Positions 50,274 to 58,709 of a stretch of DNA of 64,000 bases are shown here, in pieces. The notes beneath the pieces were generated by a model. That model was not told the origin of the DNA and ran no database searches. It was given only the letters and a program-made list of their open reading frames with translations. The DNA is from Nonomuraea basaltis. GTDB lineage: Bacteria > Actinomycetota > Actinomycetes > Streptosporangiales > Streptosporangiaceae. The translations under genes and the position numbers were made by a program. Location: assembly GCF_005893125.1 (NCBI RefSeq), contig NZ_VCJS01000034.1, positions 1 to 64,000 of the forward strand, given 5' to 3'. Each line of letters begins with the position of its first letter. Position 1 is the stretch's first letter.

Positions 50274-51622
50274 TGCCCCCGAGTTCATTTCGCCTCGCCA
50301 CCGCGATCACGCCGGTGCTCGGTCAGGTCCCGCAGGTAGCCACCGTCGACGTGCTCGTGGCCGGTGGCGGATCAGCGGGCTGTGTCGCCGCGATCGCCGC
50401 CGCTCGCTCAGGCGCTCGCGTGCTCCTGGTCGAGCGCCACGGATCCCTCGGCGGCATCGGAACCAGCGTCCTGGACACGTTCTATGGCTTCTACACCCCA
50501 GGCCCGAACGCGAAGGTCGTCGGAGGAATCGCCCAAGAGGTCGTCGATGCGCTTACGATGCGTGACGCCGCCTTCATCCGGCCGAACACATACGGCGCAG
50601 GAGGAGGTGTCACGTATTCCCCCGAAGTGCTGACCATGGTGTGGGACGAACTCGTCGCCGGCAGCGGCGCTGACGTCCTGTTCCACACCATGGCGATCGA
50701 CGTCATCGTCGACGCCGAAGGAGGCGACGTCACCGATGTACTGCTGGCCACCAGGAACGGCCTGCTCAGGGCCTCTGCGAGCGTGGTCGTCGACTGCACC
50801 GGCGATGCGGATATCTGCGCCCACGCCGGCGCCGGCTACGACGGAGCGGAGACCGGGGAACCCGTTCAAGCGCTGACCACGACGTTCCGGGTCGCCAACG
50901 TCGACACCGACCGCGCCCGGTCGTTCCCGAAACAAGAACTGTTCGAGCTGATGGCTCAGGCTGCGAGCCATGGTGACTACGAGCTGCCTCGGCAGGAGGG
51001 CAGCATCCACCGGACCCCGGTCGACGGTGTTTCACTCGCCAACATGACACGGGTGGTGGGCGTCGACCCGACCGATGTCCGCCAGCTGACCCGCGCCGAA
51101 ATGGACGGACGGCGGCAGGTCGGGGAATACGTTCGGTTCCTGCGGGACCTCGTACCCGGTTACGAGAAGGCCAGCCTGGTCGGACTGTCCTCGCACATCG
51201 GCGTACGCGAAGCTCGCCGGGTCCACGGCGACTACCGGCTGACCGCCGACGACGTACTGAGCGCACAGCGCTTCGATGACGCCATCGCTCAATGCGGCGC
51301 GCCGATCGAAGACCACAGCGGCGGCACCGACACCCTCTGGCGCTACATCCCGGACAACGGCGTGTACGACATTCCCCTACGCTGTCTCCTCCCTGTCGGT
51401 CTGAACAACGTCATCGTCGCCGGACGCTGCCTGTCAGCCACTCACGAGGCCCACGCCAGCGCACGCTCCATCGCCCAATGCATGGCCATGGGACAAGCTG
51501 CGGGGACGCTCGCGGCGCTGAGCAGCGCCAGTCGCAAGCCTCTGCGTCAGATCGACGTCGCAGAGCTACAACGCCACCTCTGCCGCGATGGAGCAATGCT
51601 CAGCCCGAAAACATCGATCTGA
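50273..51622 (+). CDS. FAD-dependent oxidoreductase (FAD_oxidored type)
   Basis: 449 aa from ATG 50273 (TGATG overlap). A FAD-binding Rossmann region (VDVLVAGGGSAGCVAAIAAA, then VLLVERHGSLGGIG) is followed by GVTYSPEVLTMVWDELV and VVVDCTGDADICAHAGA. The C-terminus has the NNVIVAGRCLSATHEAHASA region. It belongs to the group annotated FAD-dependent oxidoreductase beside sugar-catabolism genes. Likely substrate a ring-oxidisable sugar or acid; unproven. Last gene of the catabolic operon. Confidence 0.85.
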   Translation: MPPSSFRLATAITPVLGQVPQVATVDVLVAGGGSAGCVAAIAAARSGARVLLVERHGSLGGIGTSVLDTFYGFYTPGPNAKVVGGIAQEVVDALTMRDAAFIRPNTYGAGGGVTYSPEVLTMVWDELVAGSGADVLFHTMAIDVIVDAEGGDVTDVLLATRNGLLRASASVVVDCTGDADICAHAGAGYDGAETGEPVQALTTTFRVANVDTDRARSFPKQELFELMAQAASHGDYELPRQEGSIHRTPVDGVSLANMTRVVGVDPTDVRQLTRAEMDGRRQVGEYVRFLRDLVPGYEKASLVGLSSHIGVREARRVHGDYRLTADDVLSAQRFDDAIAQCGAPIEDHSGGTDTLWRYIPDNGVYDIPLRCLLPVGLNNVIVAGRCLSATHEAHASARSIAQCMAMGQAAGTLAALSSASRKPLRQIDVAELQRHLCRDGAMLSPKTSI

Positions 51623-51688
51623 CACGCGCGAGCGCATCCACCAGCACACCATCGCTCCCGGCTGCCCGGCTCGGCTGCCTCGCCGTGG

Positions 51689-51859
51689 ATGACGGCCGCG
51701 ACCGACCAGCTCGAAGGGGTCCAGAACGTACCACCCCACATCCTCATCCCATCTGCCAAGCCCCAGCAGGTCATCGACATGCTCACCGAAGAACTGCAGG
51801 CCGGCGCCCCGTTCGGCTACCTGGCCGCCGACTTGGGCACGCCAGCGGCGGACGTGTAA
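51689..51859 (+). other. Short frame of 56 aa, possible gene fragment
   Basis: The frame reads MTAATDQLEGVQNVPPHIL, continues through DMLTEELQAGAPFGYLAADL and ends in TAA. The frame is open upstream to about the end of the FAD gene, without a ribosome binding site at the ATG. It may be the 3' end of a gene whose 5' part was lost. I do not recognise it. Otherwise 51623-51886 holds nothing that I can name. Confidence 0.25.
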
Positions 51860-51886
51860 GGACCTTTTCCTGGCGCTGCGGCTGGG

Positions 51887-52546
51887 CTAGCAGACGCCGG
51901 GCAACTTACACACCTTGGCGGCCATCTTCCTGGCGTTTTTGGTCAGTCGGCCGGGGTCGTAGGCTCCCTCGTCGGTCGTGTAGATCATCAGTGCGCTGCC
52001 CTTGCGCGCGACGATACCGGTGATCGTCTGGTTCACTCTGCCGTCCTGCCAGGTCTGATAACCCATGCCTATGGCCTCGTCTCCCGCCTTGGCCTTACTC
52101 GTCCGCCACTGGATCTTGAGTTCGGGCGCCGACGGGTCGTCCTTGCGCGCGCATCGCTTGACCTCGGCGCGCAGACGGGTGAGCGCGGAATGGGCGGCGC
52201 GGCGGCTCTTGTAGATGACGAGCTGTTCGGAGGAGCCGCTAGGTGCGCTGGTCCAGTGCGTAATCGTGCGGGCTGCCACCCGGTCGCGGTCGACGGCGCG
52301 CTGGCGCACGCACGGGTTCAGCTCCAACGGCTTGGTGAGCTTGTCGCTGATCTGGTAGCCATGTTCGTCTGCCTCATGGGGATCCAGGTGCCTGCGCGCG
52401 TCGCGTTCGGTGAGCAGGAAGTTCTTCGGAATCTCGGTCACGGTCGCCGGGGACAGGGCCAGCATCAAGGAGAGTGTCACGCTGATCATGAAGAGTTTGA
52501 TGCCGGCGGGAGCGGCTTGGTTCGCAGTCCTCTTCGGCACGGACAC
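51887..52546 (-). CDS. Secreted or membrane-anchored protein of unknown function (PknH-sensor-like)
   Basis: 219 aa from the GTG at 52546 (N-terminus VSVPKRTANQAAPAGIK followed by a hydrophobic stretch FMISVTLSLMLALSPATV); an ATG at 52489 is an alternative. A signal peptide or anchor is likely. The exported part has two cysteines late in the chain and segments such as WTSAPSGSSEQLVIYKSRRA and MGYQTWQDGRVNQTITGIVA, similar in general layout to PknH-type extracellular sensor domains. No kinase is nearby. Weak family call. Confidence 0.5.
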   Translation of the reverse strand: MSVPKRTANQAAPAGIKLFMISVTLSLMLALSPATVTEIPKNFLLTERDARRHLDPHEADEHGYQISDKLTKPLELNPCVRQRAVDRDRVAARTITHWTSAPSGSSEQLVIYKSRRAAHSALTRLRAEVKRCARKDDPSAPELKIQWRTSKAKAGDEAIGMGYQTWQDGRVNQTITGIVARKGSALMIYTTDEGAYDPGRLTKNARKMAAKVCKLPGVC

Positions 52547-52576
52547 GCCCGCGGGCGCGGTCCGATACGGATGCCT

Positions 52577-52597
52577 GTCGCATGTCGCATGTCGCAT
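52577..52597. repeat. Triplicated heptamer GTCGCAT
   Basis: Three perfect tandem copies of GTCGCAT, with a partial fourth (GTCGC). It lies between the secreted protein gene and the divergent HTH gene. Too short for a CRISPR; a slippage tract or part of a regulatory site. Confidence 0.7.
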
Positions 52598-52656
52598 GTC
52601 GCCAGAGCATGCGTTTATTTCGAATGTTGCGGATGCTGCGAAGAGGAGGTGCTGTG

Positions 52657-53076
52657 ATGGCAGACGTCCAGGCCAAGCGAGTCCCGCCCGGGGTCATCGA
52701 CGCCGAGATGGCCGATCGCGCCGTGCGCCGGATCAAGGACTACCTCATGCGATATCCCGGGCAGTCAAGCATCCGGGTCGCCGGCGAGCATGGCGGCGAA
52801 GACCCCTTGATCCTGCCTCGCGAAGCCGTGAGCCTACTCGCCTTCATCCTCGCCCAGGCGGCCGAGGGGCGGGGGGTCACGGTTATACCGTCCCACGCTG
52901 AGCTGACGACACAGCAGGCGGCGGACATGCTGAACGTCTCGCGGCCCTATTTGATCAAGCTGCTGGAAGCGGGTGAGATCCCCTTCCGTTTGATCGGTAA
53001 GCACCGGCGAATAACGTGCGAGGACCTCCAGGAGTACAAGCGTCGCGATGATGCTAAGAGACGTGTAGCTGTTTAA
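52657..53076 (+). CDS. Excisionase-type helix-turn-helix protein, orphan antitoxin candidate
   Basis: 139 aa, with GAGGAGGT well placed before the ATG. The N-terminal ~85 residues include LPREAVSLLAFILAQAAEGR and GVTVIPSHAELTTQQAADML; the C-terminal winged helix is NVSRPYLIKLLEAGEIPFRL followed by GKHRRITCEDLQEYKRR. Proteins of this architecture usually precede a PIN-domain toxin gene and act as its antitoxin. Here the next sequence is not a PIN gene but a 3' stub of msrA, so the partner appears lost. Confidence 0.65.
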   Translation: MADVQAKRVPPGVIDAEMADRAVRRIKDYLMRYPGQSSIRVAGEHGGEDPLILPREAVSLLAFILAQAAEGRGVTVIPSHAELTTQQAADMLNVSRPYLIKLLEAGEIPFRLIGKHRRITCEDLQEYKRRDDAKRRVAV

Positions 53077-53077
53077 A

Positions 53078-53152
53078 GTGCCGAACGGTTATTGCGGCCT
53101 CGGAGTCATCGGGGTTGCCTGCCCGGTATACATCGGCCCTGCGGGCGAATGA
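53078..53152 (+). pseudogene. 3' stub of a second msrA gene
   Basis: Directly after the HTH stop, a 24-codon frame reads VPNGYCGLGVIGVACPVYIG plus PAGE and a stop. It aligns with the C-terminus of the intact MsrA encoded at 39599 (NGYCGIGGTGVACPVG), keeping both resolving-cysteine positions. The rest of the gene is missing, so a deletion joined the HTH gene to the end of an msrA gene. The 90 bases that follow hold no gene. Confidence 0.7.
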
Positions 53153-53243
53153 CGACCCGTCGTATGCGTTGGCCCCGGAGCTCCCGCATTTCCGGGGCCA
53201 ACGCATACCCTCCGATCCGGGAGGCAGCGGCCGTGACCCACCT

Positions 53244-54167
53244 TCAGAGCGCCGCTGGGCCGGCTAGGGCGGGGAGCTTACGTTGGATGAGGTCGGCCAT
53301 GGCGGCCTGTCCCTGCTGGTTGAGGTGCAGGACTGCGTCGATGCCCTCCTGGCCCGGAGCGAGTGCGTCGAATCCTCGGTAGAAGGGCGGCTCGGCCTGG
53401 CACAGCGAATGGTCCTCGAACTCGGGCCGGAGATCGACCGAATTCACGTAGGGGCTGACGAAACGGGCGTTTACCCCTCGTGCCTTGGCGGCCTTCGTGG
53501 CGTTCCTCAGCGTCGCGTCGAGCTCTCTCGCGACCTGGTTGCCTTCCACCCGCTCCTGTGCGCTGAACACCTGGCTGTCGCAGATCGGGTCCAGTGTGAC
53601 GCCCTCGGCGTTCTCGCCTGGTGTGACCTGCTGTCCGTACGCGGTCAGCACGATCTTGGCGCGCGGGCTGCGGGTCTTGATGTCGATCAGGAGAGCCGTC
53701 AGCCTCTCACCCATGGCCGGTAGCAGACCTCTGATCGCTGTGGCGGGCGCGCCCGAGCAGTCCGCCTGGATGCACAATCCGCCGAATCCGGCGAAGTCGA
53801 TATCGCCGGTGCCGATGCTCAGCATCACCACGTTGGTGTTGCGCTTAAGCGCGTCGAACTGAGGGGGCTCGCCTTTGAATGATTCCCGTAGTGTTCTGAT
53901 CGCCGAGCCGCTGCAGGTGACGTTCGTGAAATTCACCTGCTTGCCACGCCGGCGGAGTTCGTCGACGATGACCGAGGAGTAGGAGTTTGCGCTGCGGAAG
54001 CAGCCTGCCTCGGTGCCCGGTTCGTAGTTACCGGCGCCGGTGCCGGATCCATAAGAGTCACCCATCGCCACTATGTTCAGCGACCCTGTGGATTCGGTGG
54101 CGTTGGCGGCCGTAGCGGGTAATACACTTAGCGTGCTGATGGTGAGAGCTGCTAGTAATGATTTCAT
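53244..54167 (-). CDS. Secreted SGNH/GDSL-family hydrolase with altered oxyanion block
   Basis: 307 aa from the ATG at 54167, with a Sec signal peptide (MKSLLAALTISTLSVLPATA). Block I is AMGDSYGSG (nucleophile S38), block II glycine lies in TCSGSAIRT, and block V has D..H in GIDAVLHLNQQGQ. Block III reads GTGD (119-122) where the family has GxND, so the oxyanion-hole asparagine is glycine. Several paired cysteines fit an extracellular enzyme. Lipase or esterase activity is likely but may be reduced or retuned. Codon use is less GC-biased than in neighbouring genes, a hint of transfer. Confidence 0.8.
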   Translation of the reverse strand: MKSLLAALTISTLSVLPATAANATESTGSLNIVAMGDSYGSGTGAGNYEPGTEAGCFRSANSYSSVIVDELRRRGKQVNFTNVTCSGSAIRTLRESFKGEPPQFDALKRNTNVVMLSIGTGDIDFAGFGGLCIQADCSGAPATAIRGLLPAMGERLTALLIDIKTRSPRAKIVLTAYGQQVTPGENAEGVTLDPICDSQVFSAQERVEGNQVARELDATLRNATKAAKARGVNARFVSPYVNSVDLRPEFEDHSLCQAEPPFYRGFDALAPGQEGIDAVLHLNQQGQAAMADLIQRKLPALAGPAAL

Positions 54168-54434
54168 GACGGCATCGTAGTGATATGCGACATGGAATGC
54201 GACGAACTCAGTGTGTTTCACGCTTTGTATATCTTGAGATGCAGAGCGCAATTCGGCGTATCGCCGCAGGTCAGACCAATGCCGTTTAGATATTGGTTGA
54301 TCATTTGGGCGGAATTCGGCGGCGTTGGAAGGGGGGCGCCTCCTCGTGTGCTTTCTCTGTGAACGGCAGGGACCATCCGCAGATCGGAACGGCGGTACGA
54401 CCGCCCGGCTCGGGCGACGGAAGCGGGAGCGGGG
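54168..54434. other. AT-richer intergenic stretch without recognised gene
   Basis: Contains the upstream region of the SGNH gene and low-GC segments (for example around 54225-54310). No frame with family resemblance, RNA gene or strong hairpin was recognised. Confidence 0.4.
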
Positions 54435-55160
54435 TCAAGCGGTGTGGGCATGCTGGCGTGGATGGACGGACACCTCGAGGACGATGGCGTGGGCGCCGTC
54501 GTCGTCGACGAGGTGTTCTTCCACTGTGGGACCGGCGATGCTCAGCTGGTGGCGGTGCAGCCAGCCGAACAGCTCCTGGCCTGCGCGGATCATCCCTGCC
54601 GAGGGTGGGACGACGGCTCGTACGACGGTACGAGTGGGCAGGGTGAGTGGCTCGCCGGTGTGATCGGTCGTGACCGCGGCGGCGAATCCTCCCTCCGGTT
54701 CCCCATTGAGCCAGGTCAGCAGGGTTGCCGGTGGTGCCGGGCAGACAGCGACCAGTTCAGATGGGTGATCGAGACTCATCCGACGGACGCGGAGCCGTCG
54801 GGGGCCCACCACGGTCTGCTGCGGAAGGATCGACATCGGCGTGGCGAGGTGGTCCTCGGCGTGTGCTGCGGTCGCGGCCAGCGTGGCGATGTCACGCCGG
54901 ATGCTCGTCACGATCTCGCTCAGTGCCTGCCGTAGCTGTGTCTCGGGTGCGTCCAGCAGATCGGCGATCTGGCGTAGCGGCAGGCCGAGGCGCTGCAGTC
55001 CGCGGATGCGTTCGAGCCGCGACAGCTCGGCCACGCCGTACCAGCGGTAGCCGGTGGCGCTGTCGACCGTGGCGGGAACCAGCAGCCCGATCTTGTCGTA
55101 GTGGCGCAGGGTGCGTTCGGATACGCCGGCCATGCGCGCCAGTTGCCCGATCCGCCACAT
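54435..55160 (-). CDS. MerR-family regulator with C-terminal ligand domain
   Basis: 241 aa; GGAGAGGGGAC precedes the ATG. N-terminal MerR HTH: WRIGQLARMAGVSERTLRHY, DKIGLLVPATVDSATGYRWY, then a dimerisation helix. The C-terminal half resembles GyrI/BmrR-like small-molecule binding domains (VHPR near the end, preceded by HAIVLEVS). It is divergent from a DUF-type membrane protein gene; the 61-bp intergenic region fits MerR-type shared control. Confidence 0.85.
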   Translation of the reverse strand: MWRIGQLARMAGVSERTLRHYDKIGLLVPATVDSATGYRWYGVAELSRLERIRGLQRLGLPLRQIADLLDAPETQLRQALSEIVTSIRRDIATLAATAAHAEDHLATPMSILPQQTVVGPRRLRVRRMSLDHPSELVAVCPAPPATLLTWLNGEPEGGFAAAVTTDHTGEPLTLPTRTVVRAVVPPSAGMIRAGQELFGWLHRHQLSIAGPTVEEHLVDDDGAHAIVLEVSVHPRQHAHTA

Positions 55161-55181
55161 GACGTCCCCTCTCCTGGCCTG

Positions 55182-55213
55182 TTGACTTTGCCCCTGCGTG
55201 AAGGTTCTACCGT
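55182..55213 (+). promoter_or_regulatory. Candidate MerR-type promoter
   Basis: TTGACT (55182-55187) and TACCGT (55208-55213) are 20 bp apart. An elongated 19-20 bp spacer is the hallmark of MerR-activated promoters. It drives the membrane protein gene divergent from merR. The dyad in the spacer is weak. Confidence 0.35.
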
Positions 55214-55221
55214 CACCGTCC

Positions 55222-55914
55222 ATGACTGATCTGAACCCTCGGAACCGCCTCACCGGTGTGCTGCTGTTGACCTCCGTCCTAGCCATGGTCGCCGGTGCGG
55301 CCCTCGTGGTGCCATCGGGGTTGACCCTGAATCCGTCCGACCCCGGCGCCGTGCTGGCCGCGGTAAGGGAGCAGGCCGGCCTGCACCTGACCGGGTTGGC
55401 CCTCGACGTGTTCGGCTGGCTGGCACTGACCGCGGCCGGGCTGGTGATGGCCGCTCTCTCGGTCGAGGCGCCCAGGCCGCACACGACGACGCCGACCGGC
55501 GGCCTACTGGCCGCTGCCGGGCTGGCCGGTCTCCTTCACGACGCCGGAAACCTGGCACTGACCCAGTTGGCCGCCGACCCCACCGCCCCGGCGGCCGCCA
55601 CCGTGGCCTTGGCGGTCCTTTTCACCGCCAAGTGGGCGGTCAACCTGGCCGGGCTGCTGTGGGTCGCTGCCACCGCCGCCGGAGCAGCCGGTATCCCGAT
55701 GCCCACCGGGCTTCGTATCAGCGGCGTGATCGCCGCGCTTTCCGGTCTTGCCGCGGTGGCGCTTCCGTGGACGACCGGGACCGATGGCCCAACGGCGGCG
55801 CTGGAACAGTTCGGGTACGCCCTGCACCTGCCGATCATGATCTGGTACGGCGTGCTGGGCTGGCGGTATCTGCGTAGTCGGAAACCGGCGTCCGATACCG
55901 CAGTCGCGGCGTGA
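55222..55914 (+). CDS. Integral membrane protein, unknown function (DUF4386-like)
   Basis: 230 aa, six to seven TM helices: LTGVLLLTSVLAMVAGAALV, LTGLALDVFGWLALTAAGLV, the long LAVLFTAKWAVNLAGLLWVA, and FGYALHLPIMIWYGVLGWRY. Short charged ends. General layout resembles DUF4386 proteins. Divergent from merR and likely its target. Function unknown. Confidence 0.65.
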   Translation: MTDLNPRNRLTGVLLLTSVLAMVAGAALVVPSGLTLNPSDPGAVLAAVREQAGLHLTGLALDVFGWLALTAAGLVMAALSVEAPRPHTTTPTGGLLAAAGLAGLLHDAGNLALTQLAADPTAPAAATVALAVLFTAKWAVNLAGLLWVAATAAGAAGIPMPTGLRISGVIAALSGLAAVALPWTTGTDGPTAALEQFGYALHLPIMIWYGVLGWRYLRSRKPASDTAVAA

Positions 55915-55957
55915 GGCGGTCTGGCTCGTACCCGTAGCGGCGTGGCGGCCTGATCTG

Positions 55958-56203
55958 TTGCTCCAGCCTCTCTTGGTCGTGGCGCTCATGGGGTGGCTGA
56001 TCTTTCGCTGGTCGTCACGCAGGAAGTGGGTGCGCTGGTGCGCCATCGCCTTCGAGGCGATCGCGGTCGGCAGTCACCTCGTCACGGTCACCATCGACGG
56101 TGAGCTCGGTTGGATGACCCTCATCGACCCGGCCACCCTCCTGCCGCTCGCGATCGTCATCGAGTTGCTCACACAGTCGGCAGCACGCTGGTTCGACCGC
56201 TGA
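55958..56203 (+). CDS. Small membrane protein, unknown
   Basis: 81 aa from a TTG, with two or three hydrophobic helices (LQPLLVVALMGWLIFRW, IAFEAIAVGSHLVTVTI, LPLAIVIELLTQSAARW) and a basic loop (SSRRKWVRW). It follows the DUF4386-like gene by 43 bp in the same direction. The start is uncertain: the frame is open further upstream and no good RBS is seen. Confidence 0.5.
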   Translation: MLQPLLVVALMGWLIFRWSSRRKWVRWCAIAFEAIAVGSHLVTVTIDGELGWMTLIDPATLLPLAIVIELLTQSAARWFDR

Positions 56204-56282
56204 CGTTGCCACCCATGAGGTCAGGGGCGCGTTCCAAGCCGAACGCCGGACTGGCCTGGGGGCACCTTCTGATCTCGGCGAA

Positions 56283-56453
56283 CTACACCACGTCCGCTAA
56301 CGCCATCGCGAGCACGGCCAGCATCACCACAAGCGTAAGGACAGCCATCACATGCCGAGCTCTCACCATGGCCCGGCCCACCGCGCGTTTGTGCCGCAGA
56401 GCACGATGCACCGCTCGTCGGGCGCGTAAATCGGTGATCTGTCTGCGATCCAT
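56283..56453 (-). CDS. Small basic protein with C-terminal membrane anchor
   Basis: 56 aa: a strongly basic N-terminus (DRRQITDLRARRAVHRALRH, KRAVGRAMVRARH) and one hydrophobic C-terminal helix (VMAVLTLVVMLAVLAMALAD). An earlier ATG at 56468 is possible. It converges on the small membrane protein gene. The composition is biased, so it may be spurious. 56469-56732 holds nothing else that I recognise. Confidence 0.35.
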   Translation of the reverse strand: MDRRQITDLRARRAVHRALRHKRAVGRAMVRARHVMAVLTLVVMLAVLAMALADVV

Positions 56454-56732
56454 GGCCTGATTCTGCATCCTTGTGGCGCGAGCCGTACACACCGAACGGC
56501 ACGCGCTCATGACTGGCATCTTCGTCGTGAAGCGCTCTATGTCTGGGCTACTGCTGGCCGGGGTCGCCCGCCCGCGTGCGGCGGCGGGCGCGAACGGCCC
56601 CCACGCCGCACGTCTGGCGAGGCGTAGACCTGCGAAAATAGTGAGGTCCTCAGGCCAGTCCGCGTCCGGACCAGGTGGCCTTCGAGCAGTACGTGGATGC
56701 TGCGGGCATTACGGCGTCTCACTCCACCGTCG

Positions 56733-58229
56733 TCACGCCGGTTCCATCGGCCGGGTCCCCTCGATCTCGCTGGCGCTGTCCGCTTGGGCGGGTAGGAGCA
56801 GGGCGGTGACGACCACGACCACGGACAGCACCGCGCCGATGATGAAGGCCAGCCGCATGCCGTCGAGGTTGGCGAGCGCCTCTGTGGCTCCCGCGGATCT
56901 CAGGGCATCGGCTCGCGCGCTCATCACGGTGATCACGAGCGCGGTGCCGAAGGCGGCGGCGACCTGCTGCAGCGTGCTCAGGATCGAGCTGGCGTGGGAG
57001 TAGAGCGGCGGGGGAACCGCTCCGAGCCCGAGGGTGAAGACGGGGGTGAAGGTCGCGGCCAGACCCACCATCAGCAGCGCGTGCAGACCGAGGAGCTGCC
57101 AGAACGGCATGGTCATCGTGACCTGGGTGAAGCCGGCGAGCGCGAGCATGATCCCGATCGAGCCGGGGATGACCAGAACCCTGCCGCCGAACCGGTCGAA
57201 CAGGCGGCCGACGGTCGGACCGAGCAGCCCCATCGCGAGGCCGCCCGGCATCACGAGGAGTCCGGTCTGCAGGGCGCTGAGCTCGCGGACGTTCTGCAGG
57301 TACAGCGGCAGCAAGATCATCGAGCCGAGCATCGACATGAAGGCCACCGACATCAGGATCAGCGCGACCGTGTAGGTGCGGTAGCGCAGGGTACGCAGGT
57401 CCAGCAGCGGCACGCCGCGCTTCTGCAACGACAGTTGGCGGACGACGAAGACGGCGATGGCGGCCAGGCCGGCCGCCACGATCGCGGCGGCGACGCGGAC
57501 GTCACCGCCCTCGAACCGGCTGAGCCCGTAGACCAGGCCGCCGAAGCCGGCAGCCGCCGTCACCACGCTCAACCAGTCGACGGTGCTGAACTGGGGCTCT
57601 CCGACGTTCTTGAGCTGCTTCAGGCCGCGCCATGCGATCACGGCGGCGATGGGGAACACCACGGCGAACAGCAGCCGCCAGGACCCGAATTGGAGGATCA
57701 CCCCCGAGACCGTCGGGCCCATGGCGGGCGCGACCGAGATGGCCAGGGTGACATTGCCCATCACCCGGCCCCGATCCGACTCGGGCACCACCTGCATCAG
57801 CGTGGTCATCAGCAGCGGCATCATCACGGCTGTCCCGGACGCCTGGATGATGCGGGCGCCCAGCAGCACCTCGAACGACGGCGCGACGGCGGCCAACGCC
57901 GTGCCGAGCAGGAACAAGCCCATCGCGGTGGTGTATGCGCTGCGGGTGGACACCCGCTGGAGGAACCATCCGGTGATCGGGATGACAGCGGCCATGGTCA
58001 GCATGAAGGCGGTCGAGAGCCACTGTGCGGTCTGCTCGGTGATGTTCAGCGCACCCATCAGCCGCGGGATCGCATTGATCATGATCGTCTCGTTGAGGAT
58101 GACCACGAACGTGGCGAGCACAAGCAGCCGGATCACGGCCGGGGTGCGACCCGGAACGGCGGTCGCGGACTTGGCGGGTGAGTCGAGCTGTGGGCTGGAC
58201 ACGGCACCTCTATCGGGGTTGTCGAACAT
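56733..58229 (-). CDS. MFS drug efflux transporter, DHA2 (EmrB/QacA) family
   Basis: 498 aa, 14 predicted TM helices. Signatures: LNETIMINAIPRLMGALNIT (TM1 and after), TAQWLSTAFMLTMAAVIPIT, RIIQASGTAVMMPLLMTTLM (motif C region) and RGRVMGNVTLAISVAPAMGP with motif C GPTVSG. Proton-coupled export of drugs or natural products. No TetR or MarR gene is directly adjacent. Confidence 0.92.
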   Translation of the reverse strand: MFDNPDRGAVSSPQLDSPAKSATAVPGRTPAVIRLLVLATFVVILNETIMINAIPRLMGALNITEQTAQWLSTAFMLTMAAVIPITGWFLQRVSTRSAYTTAMGLFLLGTALAAVAPSFEVLLGARIIQASGTAVMMPLLMTTLMQVVPESDRGRVMGNVTLAISVAPAMGPTVSGVILQFGSWRLLFAVVFPIAAVIAWRGLKQLKNVGEPQFSTVDWLSVVTAAAGFGGLVYGLSRFEGGDVRVAAAIVAAGLAAIAVFVVRQLSLQKRGVPLLDLRTLRYRTYTVALILMSVAFMSMLGSMILLPLYLQNVRELSALQTGLLVMPGGLAMGLLGPTVGRLFDRFGGRVLVIPGSIGIMLALAGFTQVTMTMPFWQLLGLHALLMVGLAATFTPVFTLGLGAVPPPLYSHASSILSTLQQVAAAFGTALVITVMSARADALRSAGATEALANLDGMRLAFIIGAVLSVVVVVTALLLPAQADSASEIEGTRPMEPA

Positions 58230-58390
58230 GACGTGGTCATGGCTGGCGTCCCCAGCCTCGGGTCTAACAAGAAGTTGTGGTCATGCAAAGAATGACCGGC
58301 ACCACCGACAAAACTCATCGCCCGTCCTCAGCATTCCGGCAAGTGATGCGAAATGTCACCCGGTTTTCACCGGCGGACGACGATCCCAGA

Positions 58391-58610
58391 TCACGCAAAG
58401 GAGCACCCGAATCGCTCCATGACCTGGGCGAATACCTCGCACACCACACGCCCCGAGGGCTGGGTCACCACGGTAGCGAGCACCACGAACCGGGAATCGT
58501 CATCGATCCCAGGTGACCAGCTTGCACGTGCGGTCGAACAACCTGATGATCCTCTGCGGTAGGGGACGGCTGTCGATCAGCCGGGCCGACAGCCGCCTCA
58601 TGGGTACCGG
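58391..58610 (-). pseudogene. IS481-type transposase remnant, frameshifted
   Basis: On the minus strand, 58510-58391 reads GIDDDSRFVVLATVVTQPSG, then RVVCEVFAQVMERFGCSFA and a stop. It resembles the integrase-core segment of IS481-type transposases (typically ...VTGIDDHSRF...), including one DDE aspartate. The preceding codons (FDRTCKLVT) are in another frame; one extra base near 58511 breaks it. Nothing of the rest of the element or its terminal repeats is visible. The remaining 58230-58709 holds no other recognised gene. Confidence 0.55.
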
Positions 58611-58709
58611 CGTGTGCCCGAGGGGCGACTGGAACCGTTCGAGCCGATCCCTTGGCCGCGCGGAGATGGCGTCACCCACTGTCTGCGCTCAGTGCCTCGG
58701 CCGTGATCG

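Noticed and set aside
52577..52602. Short tandem repeat considered as a CRISPR fragment
   Set aside because: Seven-base units without spacers; no cas genes in the window.
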